Part shown: positions 22,987 to 35,690 of the stretch, piece after piece | Numbering within the stretch: the stretch's first letter is position 1 | Layout: the number at the start of each line of letters is the position of its first letter | From: Moniliophthora roreri | Taxonomy: Eukaryota > Basidiomycota > Agaricomycetes > Agaricales > Marasmiaceae | Reading direction: 5' to 3' | Assembly (NCBI GenBank): GCA_001466705.2 | Contig: LATX02000194.1 | Location: 1-64,000, forward strand | DNA: 64,000 bases | Made by a program: the position numbers and the translations under genes | Notes under the pieces: model-generated | What the model was told of the DNA's origin: nothing | The model's database searches: none | What the model saw: the letters and a program-made list of their open reading frames with translations, nothing else

Positions 22987-24409
22987 GTTCGGTAATCGGG
23001 GTTAACGAAGAAAGAAACTGAGAGAAATAGTAGCTGGAGAATAAGGCGAATAAAAAAGAAGGAACTGAAATATAAAACAGGGAGAGAGAGAGCGCTTCTG
23101 CCCTTGGGAATATGGCAGAACAGTGAAGAACTGGTTGGAGAACTGGTTGGGAAGAACGTCACACTGCCTTTCGGTGACAACCAGAGCCGAGATGTCCCAC
23201 GATACGGCCCGTCGCCGTTCTTCACACCTTTTCTCCAACTTGCTCTTCCACATTCAAATTTCGCTCCTGCACCGATCCTCCTCTGCTTCCTCAATCAGAA
23301 GTCTATATTAACAGCTAAGTTGGTCGACCTATTTGAAACGTTGCTCTGACAGACTACCAAAACGTTCCAACGGCATGTGCTGCCCGCATTGCGAAGCGCA
23401 GCACCTCTTTTGATATGACACTTGAGTACGATCAACCGGTGGGGGCGAAGTGGCGCACTGCTTTCAATGTAATCAGACACCGGTGAATCTGTGCCAGAAC
23501 CTTCTTGCTTTGTGTGGCATTGGTATCGCCAGCTGGCAATGCTTACTGTCATTCAGACCTCTTTGAAATCCGAGAAGCACCACAGAAAGAACAATGCAGC
23601 ATGCGACAAGGCGTTTTATCACCCAGATAGGCTTTTCAGAAACTAGGCAGAATGAAACTTGAGGGGTATATGTACTCGAACTTGCTGCAGTCTGAGGCCG
23701 GAGATGCAGCTTTGACCAGCCTGAACATTCCTGGACTAACTTGAAGTACGTTCTCGGGCGTCGTTCGAGCCTTGGATCTTCCCATACCTGATGAGAAGAG
23801 GCCCTGATTCCTTTGGATCCCGTACGTCGAGCTGACTACAAGACTGACGGGAGCTCGACCCCATTTTTCTGTGGAAACAAACTTGAAGTGACCCTTTCTG
23901 GGGGTCAATCATGCAGACAACCCCGCACTCAGAGGCCCGGTGTCTATCGCGGCATCCCAAATCCATCAAAGCTTGTAGTACAGGCAAAACATTCAGTCAT
24001 ACAAAACTCGGCGCCGGCACACACGACAGTATGCACTTTAAGTTGAAATCTGCTAGGTAGCCGGCTTTCTGAAATCCGAAGATCCGCTCAGAGGTTCGGT
24101 CATGAGGCCCTTGATGCCTGCTTTGACAGAAATGACGCAAATTATATGGACTCCCAAGTATATGGGACGTGACCAAGGCACAGTTGCTTCTTGACGTAGG
24201 GAAGCAAGGTGCCAGAAGATCGCCCCAGCGCAAGACTTGGAAGGTTGCCGTTCAAAGCACGGATTACTTTGATCAAACCGGTTCGACCAAAAATGACGGG
24301 ACTTATCAGCAGCTATGATACAATTGGATACGCTAGCAGGGCAAGTACAAGGACGATAGCAAAGGAAATACTGGAGCGCGGCGACAGAAGGCCGATCACA
24401 GAGGAGTAT
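22987..24409. other. 1.4-kb gene-poor stretch
   Basis: No coding region is supported. Frames at 23104-23349, 23636-23908 and 23813-24046 overlap on opposite strands and resemble no family. The first few hundred bases are the promoter of the Rho gene (purine-rich runs at 23030-23100 on the plus strand). Confidence 0.35.
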
Positions 24410-25483
24410 TTAGCGTTTCCTTTTCAACGAATTAGCCCCGGAGTTCATGCAAAGAGGGCCGCGTTCGACGGAAACGTGCTCTGCTGTGTCAAATTCAATT
24501 CCGAGATCCTCAACAAGTTTTTCTGCTTCTTGAGGGGGGAGGCTGTCAGTTGCGAGCTGCCAGAAACTACGAATGTCGTTAGAAACGAAGCGTTCAGAGT
24601 TTCGGGGCGCATATATGACAATCAAATTCTTCATGAACACGAAAGGGAGAAGAAGTTACGCACGAAATGAAGATCTTCTTCCGCCGAGTCCACTCCGCAC
24701 GCCATTTCACCCAATCAGCATCAACTTGTGCTAGACTTTCCGCTGAGATAAGCTGTGAACCGGAGCGAAGAGGTTGCAGAAGTGCCAGCCGTTTCTCGAC
24801 CTAGACCTTTCCTTTGAGTTCAGAAAGGAAAGTGTGACCCGAATCAAAACTTACAAGATCGCGTGTTTCTGTGATCTGACTGTCAAGGTCGGCGTCGGAA
24901 GGCGTGTTCCTCAGTTTCGCTAGATCTATTTCAAGTGATGAAAAGGGTTATGATATCGGGTAGTTTCAACAATATTACCGGCGTTGGCCGTTTTGAGTTG
25001 TGCGACGAGTTGCTTGATTTCTTCATCGACCTTCTTGTATTCTGATTCCATAATAGCGATCTGTTCTGCCGGTAGTGTCTCGATTCTCGATTGATTCGCG
25101 ACAAAGAATGTCGTCTTCCCTGAATTGCAAGTCAACATGCAATGTAGAGCTGATTTCTTAGCTACGCACCGTACGTTTTCTGAACTAGTTCTCCCCTTTC
25201 CGCGAGCGCTAGCAATATCTTCTGTGTTGCTGTTTTGGGTACAGCGCCCTTTAAGTTGGCAGATACATCCACGGCGCCATAGGGTCGATTCATCTGACAG
25301 GAATAACAAACTTAGCCTTTATGAGGACTATCGGCACGGTGAAAACGCACCATCTTGACATATTCGAGGACTTTGTCTTCAGCTAGCAATATTTTAAGTA
25401 AAACAAAGTCACTACGCGTCAGGGAACGCCTTGCCTTCTTGTCCCTTGAGAACTTTGACGTCGGATTTGGCCTTGGTCGCCAT
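24410..25483 (-). CDS. HOP2: HOP2 (TBPIP/PSMC3IP), meiotic homologous-pairing protein
   Basis: Partner of MND1; stimulates DMC1/RAD51 strand exchange in meiosis. It starts MATKAKSDVKVLKGQE. The N-terminal winged helix reads VLEYVKMMNRPYGAVDVSAN, then TATQKILLALAERGELVQ and KTYGKTTFFVANQ. A long coiled coil follows (EQIAIMESEYKKVDEEIKQL and VDADWVKWRAEWTRRKKIF), then the C-terminal FWQLATDSLPPQEAEKLVED segment and a basic end KRKR. Seven or so exons are cut by introns of 50-90 nt. Size and domain order match the family. Presence of HOP2 fits a sexual organism. Confidence 0.92.
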
Positions 25484-25770
25484 CATAGTTCAATGACAAT
25501 TGTATGTTGCAGTCGAAGGAGAGTTGAAGGGATGTGACCAAATGTGACTAGCAGTGGGGAAAGGACCGGAGCACGCTGAACCGGCCTGGGAGTGAGACCG
25601 GATCTTGCTCGTCATCCTAAACGACATTCGCGGAGCTCTTCCATGTTACTCTCGCGTTGATACCACTACTTTCAGAGGTACCGTATTTATTTCCTCGCCA
25701 AAAGACTCATTCATCTGACGGTGTTTCAAGTTCAAGGCCACTCGCATGCGACTTATTGCGTCACCCGCAA

Positions 25771-26962
25771 ATGAGCTCGAATGTCTCCTCGCGACGAGAC
25801 AAGCAGAATTTGCATTATATTATTCGTTCAGGACTGGCTGGTGGAGTGGCAGGTTGTGTTGTACGTCTCTGTCTTCTGTCTCATTGAGGACTCAACTGAC
25901 AATTGTAGAGCAGGCAAAGACGGTTGTTGCTCCTCTCGATCGCGTGAAGATTCTCTTCCAAGCGTCAAATCCCGACTTTCAGAAGTATGCAGGTGGGCCC
26001 CGCATCTACTTCTCCTGATCGAAATAAGTGCAAATCATACCCATCTAGGCACCTGGAGTGGGGTCTTCCGAGCAGGAAGCGAAATATACAGGTCATCTGG
26101 CATACGAGGACTCCTCCAAGGACATTCAGTGACACTACTTAGAATTTTTCCATATGCCGCCATCAAGTTTATGGCATACGACCAAATTCACCATGTTCGT
26201 CGTTCGTTAGTGCGTTTGTTCATACTAGCTGTTGACATGATATTCCACAGTTTTTAATGCCTACTAGACAAGAAGAGACCAACTTTCGTCGTTTCTCCGC
26301 AGGTGCTATATCTGGTCAGTGTCACTCTTCATTACAGCTGTCGTCCGGTCTGACGGTTTCTCTAAGGAATGATTTCGGTCTTCTTTACTTACCCGCTAGA
26401 AGTTTTCCGGGTTCGACTCGCATATCACACCAAATCCCTAGAACAAACAGCCAGACCGTCCCTTCTGAAATCACTCCATCAAATATATCATGAAAACGCC
26501 TCTGTGTCTCAATCATCACCCCGTGAGGCAGTGGCTGACAACCACCTATTCAAACGTTTCCCTATCCTAAAATTCTATCGTGGTTTCACCGCCACAATCG
26601 TTGGGATGATACCTTACGCTGGAGTATCATTTCTCAGTTGGGGTTACCTACGTTCCAGATTCATCACAGCAGAGAACAAGAAGCCAACTCTCATTCAAGA
26701 CCTTACTATCGGCGCCGTGTCAGGAGCGTTGGCTCAAACTGCTTCGTACCCTTTTGAGGTGATTCGACGGCGAATGCAGGTCGGAGGTATCTCCCGTCCG
26801 GACCGATGGGTGACATGGGGAGAAACCTTTCGGGCCATTTGGCATGCGAATGGTTGGCGAGGGTTTTATGTCGGACTGAGCATTGGTTATCTCAAAGTGG
26901 TCCCGATGACGGCCGTCAGCTTCGCGGTCTGGCAGGGGGGTAAACGAGTTCTCGGGGTATAG
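25771..26962 (+). CDS. Mitochondrial carrier, LEU5/SLC25A16-SLC25A42 type
   Basis: Six-helix inner-membrane carrier; this subgroup is linked to coenzyme A (or a precursor) accumulation in the matrix. The three mitochondrial carrier signatures are [21 protein letters not shown] and [10 protein letters not shown], each after an odd-numbered helix. Also visible are [21 protein letters not shown]-like [17 protein letters not shown] and [19 protein letters not shown]. It ends [13 protein letters not shown]. Five or so exons are needed. I chose the ATG at 25771 ([12 protein letters not shown]), just before the first carrier repeat. An in-frame ATG at 25657 would add 38 residues and cannot be excluded. 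Confidence 0.9.
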
Positions 26963-27174
26963 TCATGTGGCGATGTACGTTATGTTTACAATACTCTATC
27001 CTATTCTGCAATGTTTTCATAGGTCCCTTTCCCATCTATAAGTAGCCGATTTGTCATCATTCGCGAAGGTCTGTCGGTGTCTTGAAAATTAAGTTCATTC
27101 AGACCGACTGTCAGGGTTTAAAAGGACATGTCCAGCTCTGATTAACCTATCCTCGTCTCCCTACCCCACGAACC

Positions 27175-29766
27175 ATGACGAGCCCTGCAGGCAGCTCAGA
27201 CCAAACTCCCAAAGAGAAGAAGACTCGTCGAAGACTACGCCTGAGTTGTGTCGAATGCACAAAACGAAGACAAGTAAGTTGTCGATCATGACTCACAAGT
27301 GATACTCTTCCCGCTGCTAATCAGTTTCCTTTTCCTTGACAGCGCTGTGACAGGAATTATCCCTGTGGCCTGTGTACTTCCCGGGGCGTTTCTCACTTAT
27401 GTCGTTGGGAATCCGTCCCAGTTTCACGCCCTGCGCCCGCTCGACCACCCGATCACGGCGGACTGAGGACTTCCGCAGATAGCGAAGCTAAGATCAAGGA
27501 GTTGTCCGAAAGGATCGTCATGCTTGAGCGGTCGCTGGAGCAGCAAAAAGTTGGCATTAGTGGTACAAGTGATTATGCTGATCGCGCTCATTTCAGGTCC
27601 CCATCGGCGAGCAGCACAGGGGCACGCTCTCCATCGATATATCTGAGTGATCTGTCACCGAATGGCTTTCTTCACGACTCGCCATACTCGTCGCCGGAAC
27701 CGCAGTCCCAAGAAGACGACGACGACTCTCGTCGAGTAACGGTGACAAGAGAAGGATATGAATCCGCATGGAGTCTACTACACGATGCATTAGGGCACCG
27801 TAAGGAATTCATAGGCAACAGAGGTGCCTGGGAGCTTCTACACTCGGTAAGGAACACTGGCTGTGAACTTCGCTCTGTTTTGCTCAACATGTAAAACCCA
27901 CAGGGTCTTAAAGACGGGTCGACTACCCCAAAATTTATTCACTCTTCGTTGACAGAGATTGCCTCTGTGACTGACGGCTCAAACCGTTACTCGTATACAC
28001 CGTCCCTCTCAATCGAGGAATTGACACAAAGGATACCGTCTAGCGATATCGTGTCACTGGTCTTGTCCGTCTTCTTTACCGAAGTGAACTGGAATTTTGG
28101 TCTCCCAGAGCATTGGCTTCGAACTGCGGTTATGCAGATGTGGAATATTCTCCGTTTCCCTGACATTCCTGGCTCACGACTGAATGCCCCGTGGCTCTCG
28201 CTTCTATTCACTATCATCGCGTGTACACCACGCTTAGACATGCAGCTAGTCAATTCAGCCTGCTTGGATAGTCCCGAACAGCACGCCATCTATGCACAAG
28301 CTGCTCTTCGCCTAGCAGAAGAGGCATTCAGCTCCCCTACACCCCTTAGCCATACGACACCGTTTGTTGCTGATGGAGCTGTCCTTGCATGTCTGTCTGT
28401 GCCCCTGCTCTGCTCATATCACGCGAAAAACGGCACCACATCTGAATCATGGAGACTTTTGGGAACGTGGATCAGAATCGCTCAGTCCTTGGGGATGCAC
28501 TGCGACCCGGAAAAGTACGGAGGGCCTGGAATGCTCCAAGAAGAGAAATGCCTCCGCAAATTAGCATGGTGTAATTTGATGACTTGGGAGAGGTGAGCTC
28601 AGCCGTTTGGTAATTGGAGTCCAACTGCGCTCGGCTGATACGACATCGTTCATCTCGCAGGTTCTCAGCCTTGATCCTGGGGCGACCGCAAATAACTGGG
28701 ATAGAACTCCCGGGATTTGCGTCTGCAATGCTCAGCAACCCCGATGGTGCTTCCAATTTCATTGGGATATACCAATCTGCGTTGATCAGGTTAAGTAATA
28801 TTGCTGGGGAGATTAATACAAGGGTGAGGTCCTTAATGTAACCAAATAGCCGCGTTGATTGACAGATGTTCTCAGTGCATTTCGGTGGACCGTCCCTCGC
28901 CAAAGACGGTTCACGACGTGGACGATCGTCTCGAACAGTGGAGGACGCAGCTGCCATTCGAGTATCGTATTCGGAGTGGAGATAACCTCGAACTCAACGC
29001 GTCGTCCCTTACGTCGACGCTCAATTTCCGCCAATGGTATACACTTTCGACATGGTATCTTTACGCGCGCATGAGACTTCATCTTGGATATGTCACTGGT
29101 GAGAAGGAGAATTTCCAATACTTCCCCCCTTTCCCACCATACATGTCCAGAAGGCAGAGCCGAGCCATCTGTACAGGCGCCTGTATAGAGTTGTTACGTC
29201 TACAGTGCGACACGGTCGAGATGCTCTGCAGGGTCAAGACCGAAGCAAATCCAAGAGATGCAGTCTATTTACACTGGGACACCTGTGGCCCTATAGCACT
29301 CCTGGAAGCTGCTATCGGTCTCATCTCGCTGATGGCATTGAAGTCCCTCCCTGAGCAGTCGGTCGTAACACAAGCGGAAGCCGCTCTTGCCAGGACCATT
29401 CAGACGTTGTCACTCGTTCGACTACAGGCGCGCGAGGGCAATAGACTCTCTGAAACGGCCGTAACCGTCTTGACCTCTCTCATACGCGAGACAGGTACCA
29501 GGAAAGGGACGCCGTTATCAAGAGCTCACTCATCACCACCCGCTCCGGGCCCCTCGACGCTCCCTTCTCGCAACAACCCCGAGTGCTTGACATTCAGCGG
29601 GCAAAGCGAAGCTTGGAAGTATGATTGGTATTCGAATTTGAGTACGATCACGCCGCCGACAGTCAACATGTTCGCCCATTCTAATCCTCCAGATGGGGAG
29701 AACTACGGCGAGATGCCAGTGACTAATTCCCATTCATCAGATCTCTTTCACCTGGGTGCGAGCTGA
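27175..29766 (+). CDS. Zn2Cys6 fungal transcription factor
   Basis: Nuclear regulator. The binuclear zinc cluster is at residues about 23-50: CVECTKRRQRCDRNYPC then GLCTSRGVSHLC, with all six cysteines, split by an intron after KRRQ. A short coiled coil (IKELSERIVMLERSLEQQ) follows for dimerisation. The rest is the fungal-specific transcription factor domain (PF04082-like), with SEHWLRTAV-like LPEHWLRTAVMQMW, AQAALRLAEEAF, GTWIRIAQSLGMHCDPEKY (the GMARI-like helix) and EEKCLRKLAWCNLMTWER. Five or more exons run to the stop at 29766. Target genes are unknown; no biosynthetic cluster surrounds it. Confidence 0.9.
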
Positions 29767-31122
29767 AAGCTGTTGAGAGGTGCCATCAGAACCTGATTGT
29801 GTGGCAGTCCCTGTACGTATCTTACGAACGGATTTAGACGTAGATTAATCTATATAGGCTTTCCTTGTATTTTATTATTAGCGAGTAATTGTTGAAGGCG
29901 TTCGCCCTTAATGACGACAACCTGAAGGCGACGACTTGGACGGAGAGTCTACACCGTAAAAGGCACAAGTGTTGGATAGATTTGGATAGATAGATAGATA
30001 TATCCACGGCGCCGCTTTCCAACACTGCATTGATGAGAACATCTGCAACTATTTGGACGTCAGAGATCATGATGTTTAGAATACAACGATAACGATGCGA
30101 GGATACCGCGTACCCTTCAAAGCTCATGCTACTGGATGAGAATATGAACATCGAAAGCTTTGGCGGCGAATGATTTCACCAAAATTCGCAGACTGGGACG
30201 TCATGCATGATGACCCTCCCATAGCATGTAGTATGGACGATGATCCTATTTTGCATGGTAAGCTGCTCGGCGAGGAATCCTCCGAAATAGCATGTGATTC
30301 TATCAGGAAAGTATAGACCTCAACTTCGTGGGCTGTTTCAGGAAAAGCAAGCAGGAAGAACAGAGGCAACTGTTGAGATCTCGAAAGGCGGCAACGACGC
30401 TTCAAGCCCAAGCTGTTGCAGATCACGAAGCTTCTCCGCAGAATCTTTAGAAATGCAGAGTCCGAGGTGAGCGTGAGCCCCGTAGAACTTGTCCTTGATT
30501 GATAGATATGCAACGGAGTGGAGATCTTGGACTAGTAACTTGATTGGCCGACATCAGAACGTTCCATGCGTTCTGAGCGGCACGCCCAGGATCTATCTTT
30601 GTTGATATGTCTCTGGGTGCTCGCAAATACAGCTCGAGGGATTGTAAAGTACTCATGAACCGAGCACGAAAGTCCAGTAAATTTGAGATATCTGACTCTC
30701 AGGTTGCGGCAGAGCTGGAGTATAGGCTAGGCCACATATTTCGGAACAAATGATTCGAGACATTGCTGCTGGTCACCCAGGAAACTGGAGTTGGGGCGGT
30801 GGAAAGAAGGGAATCGAGCTGAGATGACTGAAGTCAGCTGACGCGGACTGGAAACCCACCTCAGTCCAGACCTGTGCTGCTTTCCCCTTCCCTTGCCACC
30901 ATCCCCGAGGTCGTTGCCGTCGTCTCCCCTGTTCTTCAGACAACTTAAGCTCGCCAAGGCGCCCAGTCTGCTGAATAAATCAACCTACTCCAGCTCACCT
31001 ACTCCAACTCTGCTCGGACACTTTGATTCAGATCGGGAGGAGACAAAAGAACTCGTACTCGTAGGGCTCCTTTGAACCAAATTCCCAATCCCCCCCACAA
31101 AGCAAGCTCTATAGTCTGCGGA
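29767..31122. other. 1.35-kb stretch with possible gene remnant
   Basis: A (GATA)n microsatellite lies near 29985-30000. On the minus strand, 30280-30700 contains protein-like stretches in different frames (KDKFYGAHAHLGLCISKDSA and RAAQNAWNVLMSANQ) that do not join through clear splice sites. This could be a decayed gene. From 30720 to 31120 the plus strand is the promoter region of the ankyrin gene. Confidence 0.3.
29976..30001. repeat. GATA tetranucleotide microsatellite
   Basis: About four perfect GATA units (ending at position 30000) preceded by two imperfect tggata units. Short, probably polymorphic, 3' of the Zn2Cys6 gene. Confidence 0.6.
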
Positions 31123-34100
31123 ATGCCTGTCCCTTTGAGGGCCAATGCGAATTTCAAGACAGAAGCAAAGTATAATGTGGTCACAGAGTGTGCGTGTTGC
31201 TTCTTTTCAACCGTTGAGCTAGCTAACTAGGCATTTGGCGCATCCTAGTTCCTAATTATGACCTTCATTCAGCCTGTGCTATGGGAAATCAAGGTCTAGT
31301 CGAGTATGCCCTCGCTCGAGGACAGCCCATCAACTCGGTTATTGACGGCGTTCTTCCTTTACATGCTGCATGCGCGGGCGGCCACGAGCAAGTGGTCAAG
31401 GTTCTCATTGACCATGGCGCTGATGTTAATGCTCCAAGGTGTGCACCCAATACTAGGCTATTATACTTGTTCACTCACCATACTTTGATCGTTCGCCTCT
31501 CGTTCTTCAAACCACCTTCTTCAACGTCACTATCCACTCAGACTTCCTCGACGGTATTCAAACGAGAAGAGTCGTGATGGTTCTGCGCCTATTATGGGCA
31601 CCACTGGTTCAACTCCCCTTCATTTTGCTGCTGCAAACGGGAACAAGAACGTCATGATGACGCTTCTTTTGCGGGGTGCGCACCCCGATCGGAGAGATAA
31701 GTACGGGGTCACCCCAGCCACTCTGGCTGAGCAGAATGGATGGTTGGAGTGTGCTGAAATTCTGACGAATTGGATAAGGAATAAGGATCGAGATTTACGG
31801 GAGAGAGAGACAGTTCATGTGCCGGATGAGTTTGGGCAATCTAGTTCTTCCGTCAATGGTCGGGAAAGGGGGGCCTCTTTCGGGAATGAAGAGGATCCTC
31901 TTGGAACAACACGTAAACGAATGCAAGTTATCCAAGTTAAACGGTCTATTGACACAGCCTTAAACAAGTTCAAGAATCCGGGCAGTTTGACGCCCCAAAA
32001 GTCATCATTGACTCTTTCGGGATCAACACTCACACCGCCGACATCGCCTGTAAGGAGAAGAGACCGTTCTCCTTCACATTCTGAAGATGGCCATTTCCCG
32101 CCTGCATTCGATCCGGGGTCTCGGCGACCTTCTTTACCACAGGTCCTTAACAATACTCCCCCTTCCAGTCACCCTCTCAGAAATCACAAGTCGGCCACCC
32201 TTGTGAAAGCACCACGGAGTCCTAGAAGGCCACGATCGGCTGGTACAGGTGCCGAGCCAGAAGGAGAGGCGAATAATGGGCCAGGGTCTGTCAAGAGTGG
32301 CAGAAAGCTGGGAACCAAGTATTCCCTCTTGAATCTTTTCAAGAAGGGTCAGGGAAATGAAAGCACCAGCAGCGTTCCTCTGGAACGAACATCATCACAC
32401 CAGATGTCCAGTTCGCTATCCATTCCAATAGCTACATCTTCCAGTCAAAATAATGCGACATGGGGTGTATTGCCAGCTTCTAGCTCTCCCAAGTATAGCA
32501 GTTCCTTTGCCGACACGAATTTACCTTCTGGTCCTCTACCGCGATCGGGCTTCCGTTTCGGAAGTGGTTCTCCTTCCATGTCCCCTTCACCATTACCTCA
32601 AACTTCTTCACCTCTTAATGTTCGAACTTCACTCTCGACTTCCTCCTCCCAACTTCATCCCTACTCTCCAACCAGACCACAGATACCTTCGGCTGTCGAT
32701 CTACACAACGCCTTGGCTGCCCAACAGTATCAGACCCGTGATAGGTCGGGGTCATCAGGCAGCGCAGTGGGTCTTGGTATTGCTTTTGATGGGGCGGAAG
32801 ATAGCAATGCTCTTAATCGTCTTGCTATGCATCGAATGCGCCCGAGCCATACCAGAGACCGTTCGGGTTCAGGTGCTAGTAACAGGAACGCTATGTTGTT
32901 CGAAGATGAAACGGTCGTTTCTGACGCCAACGGTGGTAAAGGCAACAGTAGACCTGGAATCTTAAGGGGGCACTACAGAACGTCTTCAACCGGACAAACA
33001 AACGTGTTACGAGCATTGAGATTCGATTCTTCATCCAGTGTTGGCTCTAGAAAGGAAAGAGATGGTGATGACCCCCCTTTGAGAGGCTGCACGAGTGCCA
33101 GCTCGCTCAACAGAGTGAGGCGGCAGATGGAGCACTCACCTAGTAGAGGTTTTAGACCTGAGAGTCCTGCCAAGAGTCCTTCATCTACCCCTCACATTGC
33201 CCGAATGCCAGATTCTGCACCTGCGGCTATAGGCGATTTTGATACCTCAGGTGACCGGAGCCGTAATGGAGACGAGGTTGGAGATGATCCCGACGACGAA
33301 GTATATTATGGTCGACCTATCGAGGGGCGAGGAATCCTGGATATGAATACCCATCCCGATATGAAGGCGAGAGGCCGAGGATTATCATTTGCTTCTTCAG
33401 ACTCGTCTCTATCGCCAGTCCTGTCCGCAGCCGATGTAGGTTTAGGTGCGACCAGTACTTTGAATTCTGAGTTTCCTTTCAGTATCAACAGACCGCCACC
33501 GACGCTAGATGATTCGGAAGGTTCCGGTTCCGGATCTGGTTCTAGCCAACAACTTCAACCTCCTTCTATCGGCATTGATAACGGAAGGGGACGAGGAGAC
33601 TCAGTCAGCAGCACCAGTACGACTGACAGCGTAAACAATCCCAGCCTCAGTGCGAGTGCCACCACAAGTGGCAGCGGTGGGAGCGTAACCGTTACCACTC
33701 CGCTCCGCTCCCCCGAAACCAGTGCTTTCATCAGTTTACCAATTGACAGATCCAAGACGAAGAGTTCTGATCGTTTTCAGTCGACGTCGGAGACGTCTGT
33801 GGAAGTTTCAGCTGACAGTCTGAGCCCTGATATGGGTGGTCCGGAGGTTAAAATCATCAGTTTAAACGAGCGCAGGTCAAGATCACCTTTGGGTATCGAC
33901 ATGAGTCTGGCCGCATCTCATGCCAGAGCAGCCAGACTAGTGCAACAGACGAAGGAAGACATTCTTTCTGCCCATAACAATGAACTTATGGATGGAAGTG
34001 GTATTGGTCAAATGCCGCTGAGTGCCAGATTGGCCGCCTTAGGAGAAAGCCTAGAGTTAGAGAGAAAGTTGAGGGAGCAGAAGCAGGCAGAGGAGTCCAA

Positions 34101-34762
34101 GATGAAGAACCCCAACACTCGTTCAAGGGTTGCCGATTTCTTACGAGAGTCCTCTGTCTCGACCGTATCAAGCTATGAGGGGATTTCTGGTCCAGGCGTC
34201 ACTCGGCAGTACAGTCTCAATTCACGGTCGTCAAATCCCAAGAGGAAGGAGCCAAGAAGACCGCATACGAGTAGCGGTACATCTTCGCCAACAACTCGTG
34301 AGTGTATTATCATTTATGCAACGCTCGGCCTCACCCCCTTTACTAGCTGTTGCTACTATTGGTTTCTCCAAACTTGAAAGAGCCAAGTCTGGCCATCATC
34401 AATCTCAGTCAACATCCGCCGTGGAAATGTCACCGAATCTTGACTATGATTTGGAACCCTCCATTACTTACGGCTACAAATTAGCAACAATGCGCTCGAT
34501 TACCCCGGAACCAGACAGTAATCTTAGTCGAATAAGTTCCCTGGAAGGTCCAGACACAGACACGGAGTTGGGCCCCTCCTTATATCGGATATCCACGGCA
34601 CCCGATTCTACATCCCCTAAAGCGAAAAGAGAACGGCATCTCGCCAGCAATACGAAGCTTGCGCGGATGGGTTTCACTCCTAATGACTTGGCTGGTCGTC
34701 CTGCTCAGCCCAAACGTTTCAATGGCCTTAGGTCCCTGATGCAGACACTCAAGGGTAGATGA
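31123..34762 (+). CDS. Ankyrin-repeat protein with long disordered tail
   Basis: Starts MPVPLRANANFKTEAKY. Three to four ankyrin repeats follow, in order: ESCAMGNQGLVEYALARGQP, VLPLHAACAGGHEQVVKVLI plus DHGADVNAP, and after two introns GSTPLHFAAANGNKNVMMT plus LLLRGAHPDRRDKYGVTPAT plus LAEQNGWLECAEILTNWI. Each has the TPLHxAAxxG core. The remaining 850 or so residues are Ser/Pro/Gly-rich and likely disordered, with a short helix near RAARLVQQTKEDIL and a LEQKLRE-like LELERKLREQKQAEE. A final intron (34298-34346) must be removed; otherwise the frame ends at 34377. The C-terminus is ARMGFTPNDLAGRPAQPKRF and a basic end. Probably a scaffold or regulatory protein; function unknown. Confidence 0.85.
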
Positions 34763-35571
34763 CACCTGTCCATGGATTGCTTTCTGTTCTAATGCCCTGA
34801 AGTGGCCGTTGTATCATAGTTCCCCTTCATTACCATATTTTCTGGTTGCTATCGAACTGTTTTTGTGCAATGTTATCGCTTTCTTTATATTTCTTACCTT
34901 GTTGTCATACATTGTACCTTTTATGTTTCTCTCATCCAGCGCTTCATTATCGGCTTTGTTCAATCTCATGTACTCTCTACAATACTGTATGTACTAGCAA
35001 GCATATGGACTTGCCTCCGTGGTTCTCACTACTTACATATTATTTGGATGCACGACCATCGGTATCATGCCGCTAGCCTAGGCGCAGCTCGGATTTAAGT
35101 CATGTGTATTTCATGTGTTGAGCAATATACCCCATATGAAAATGATGAGATCGTGAAGATTTCTAACGCGTTCATGGCCCCCTCGTAGTCGATTTCGTTC
35201 CACTCAGACCCAGGGCAAGCTCTAATTCGAGAGTTAGGTAAAGGGAATCTGCCTTTCACACCACACGATTTTCAGTGTCAAGATTGCTGCACGAGTTCTC
35301 GATCAGCATGAAGTTCTCGTTTGCACTGCGCGTGGCTCAATAGCACTGATCGCTATTTACTTCATAGATTGAAGGAGCGGAGATATTGGTTTTGAAATGA
35401 ATATATTATCTGCAGATTTTATTGGAGAGACCCCACATAAAACTTTCGACGGTGCCACCAAAGGCAGTATACGTGAATTAGATGATGAAGAACTTGAGGA
35501 TTAGAGCGCGGTGGCCATGGTCGAAGTCGAGTTGAAGTCGAGCAGGATGTTGACTGTGGTAAAACAATATC

Positions 35572-35637
35572 ACATGACTTATCACATGACTTATCACATG
35601 CCTTATCACATGCCTTATCGCATGACTTATCTCTTAC
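35572..35637 (+). repeat. 12-bp tandem array carrying five GATA-factor sites
   Basis: The unit is CTTATCACATGA (variants end in C or have G for A). CTTATC occurs at 35578, 35590, 35602, 35614 and 35626, an exact 12-bp period. On the minus strand each reads GATAAG, and in three copies TGATAAG, the preferred site of fungal GATA factors. The translated minus frame (DKACDKSCDK) is a by-product of the repeat. Confidence 0.8.
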
Positions 35638-35652
35638 CATAAAGGGTATAAC

Positions 35653-35671
35653 AGACCTCTAAGCGAGGTCT
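35653..35671. repeat. Perfect 7-bp inverted repeat, 5-nt loop
   Basis: AGACCTC, loop TAAGC, GAGGTCT. It could fold as a small hairpin in RNA from either strand; it sits 16 bp after the GATA-site array. Confidence 0.6.
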
Positions 35672-35690
35672 GGGCTAGCGTGACTTCAAG

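Noticed and set aside
22987..24409. Search for a transposon in the gene-poor stretch.
   Set aside because: No terminal repeats, target-site duplications or transposase/reverse-transcriptase motifs could be found by eye.
24209..24670. Plus-strand frame of 153 codons.
   Set aside because: It is the shadow of the last HOP2 exons on the minus strand, which show clear family motifs.
35419..35640. Minus-strand frame encoding a DKACDKSCDK cysteine repeat, superficially like a small cysteine-rich protein.
   Set aside because: The pattern is a direct translation of the 12-bp DNA repeat; the rest of the frame has no signal peptide or conserved feature.
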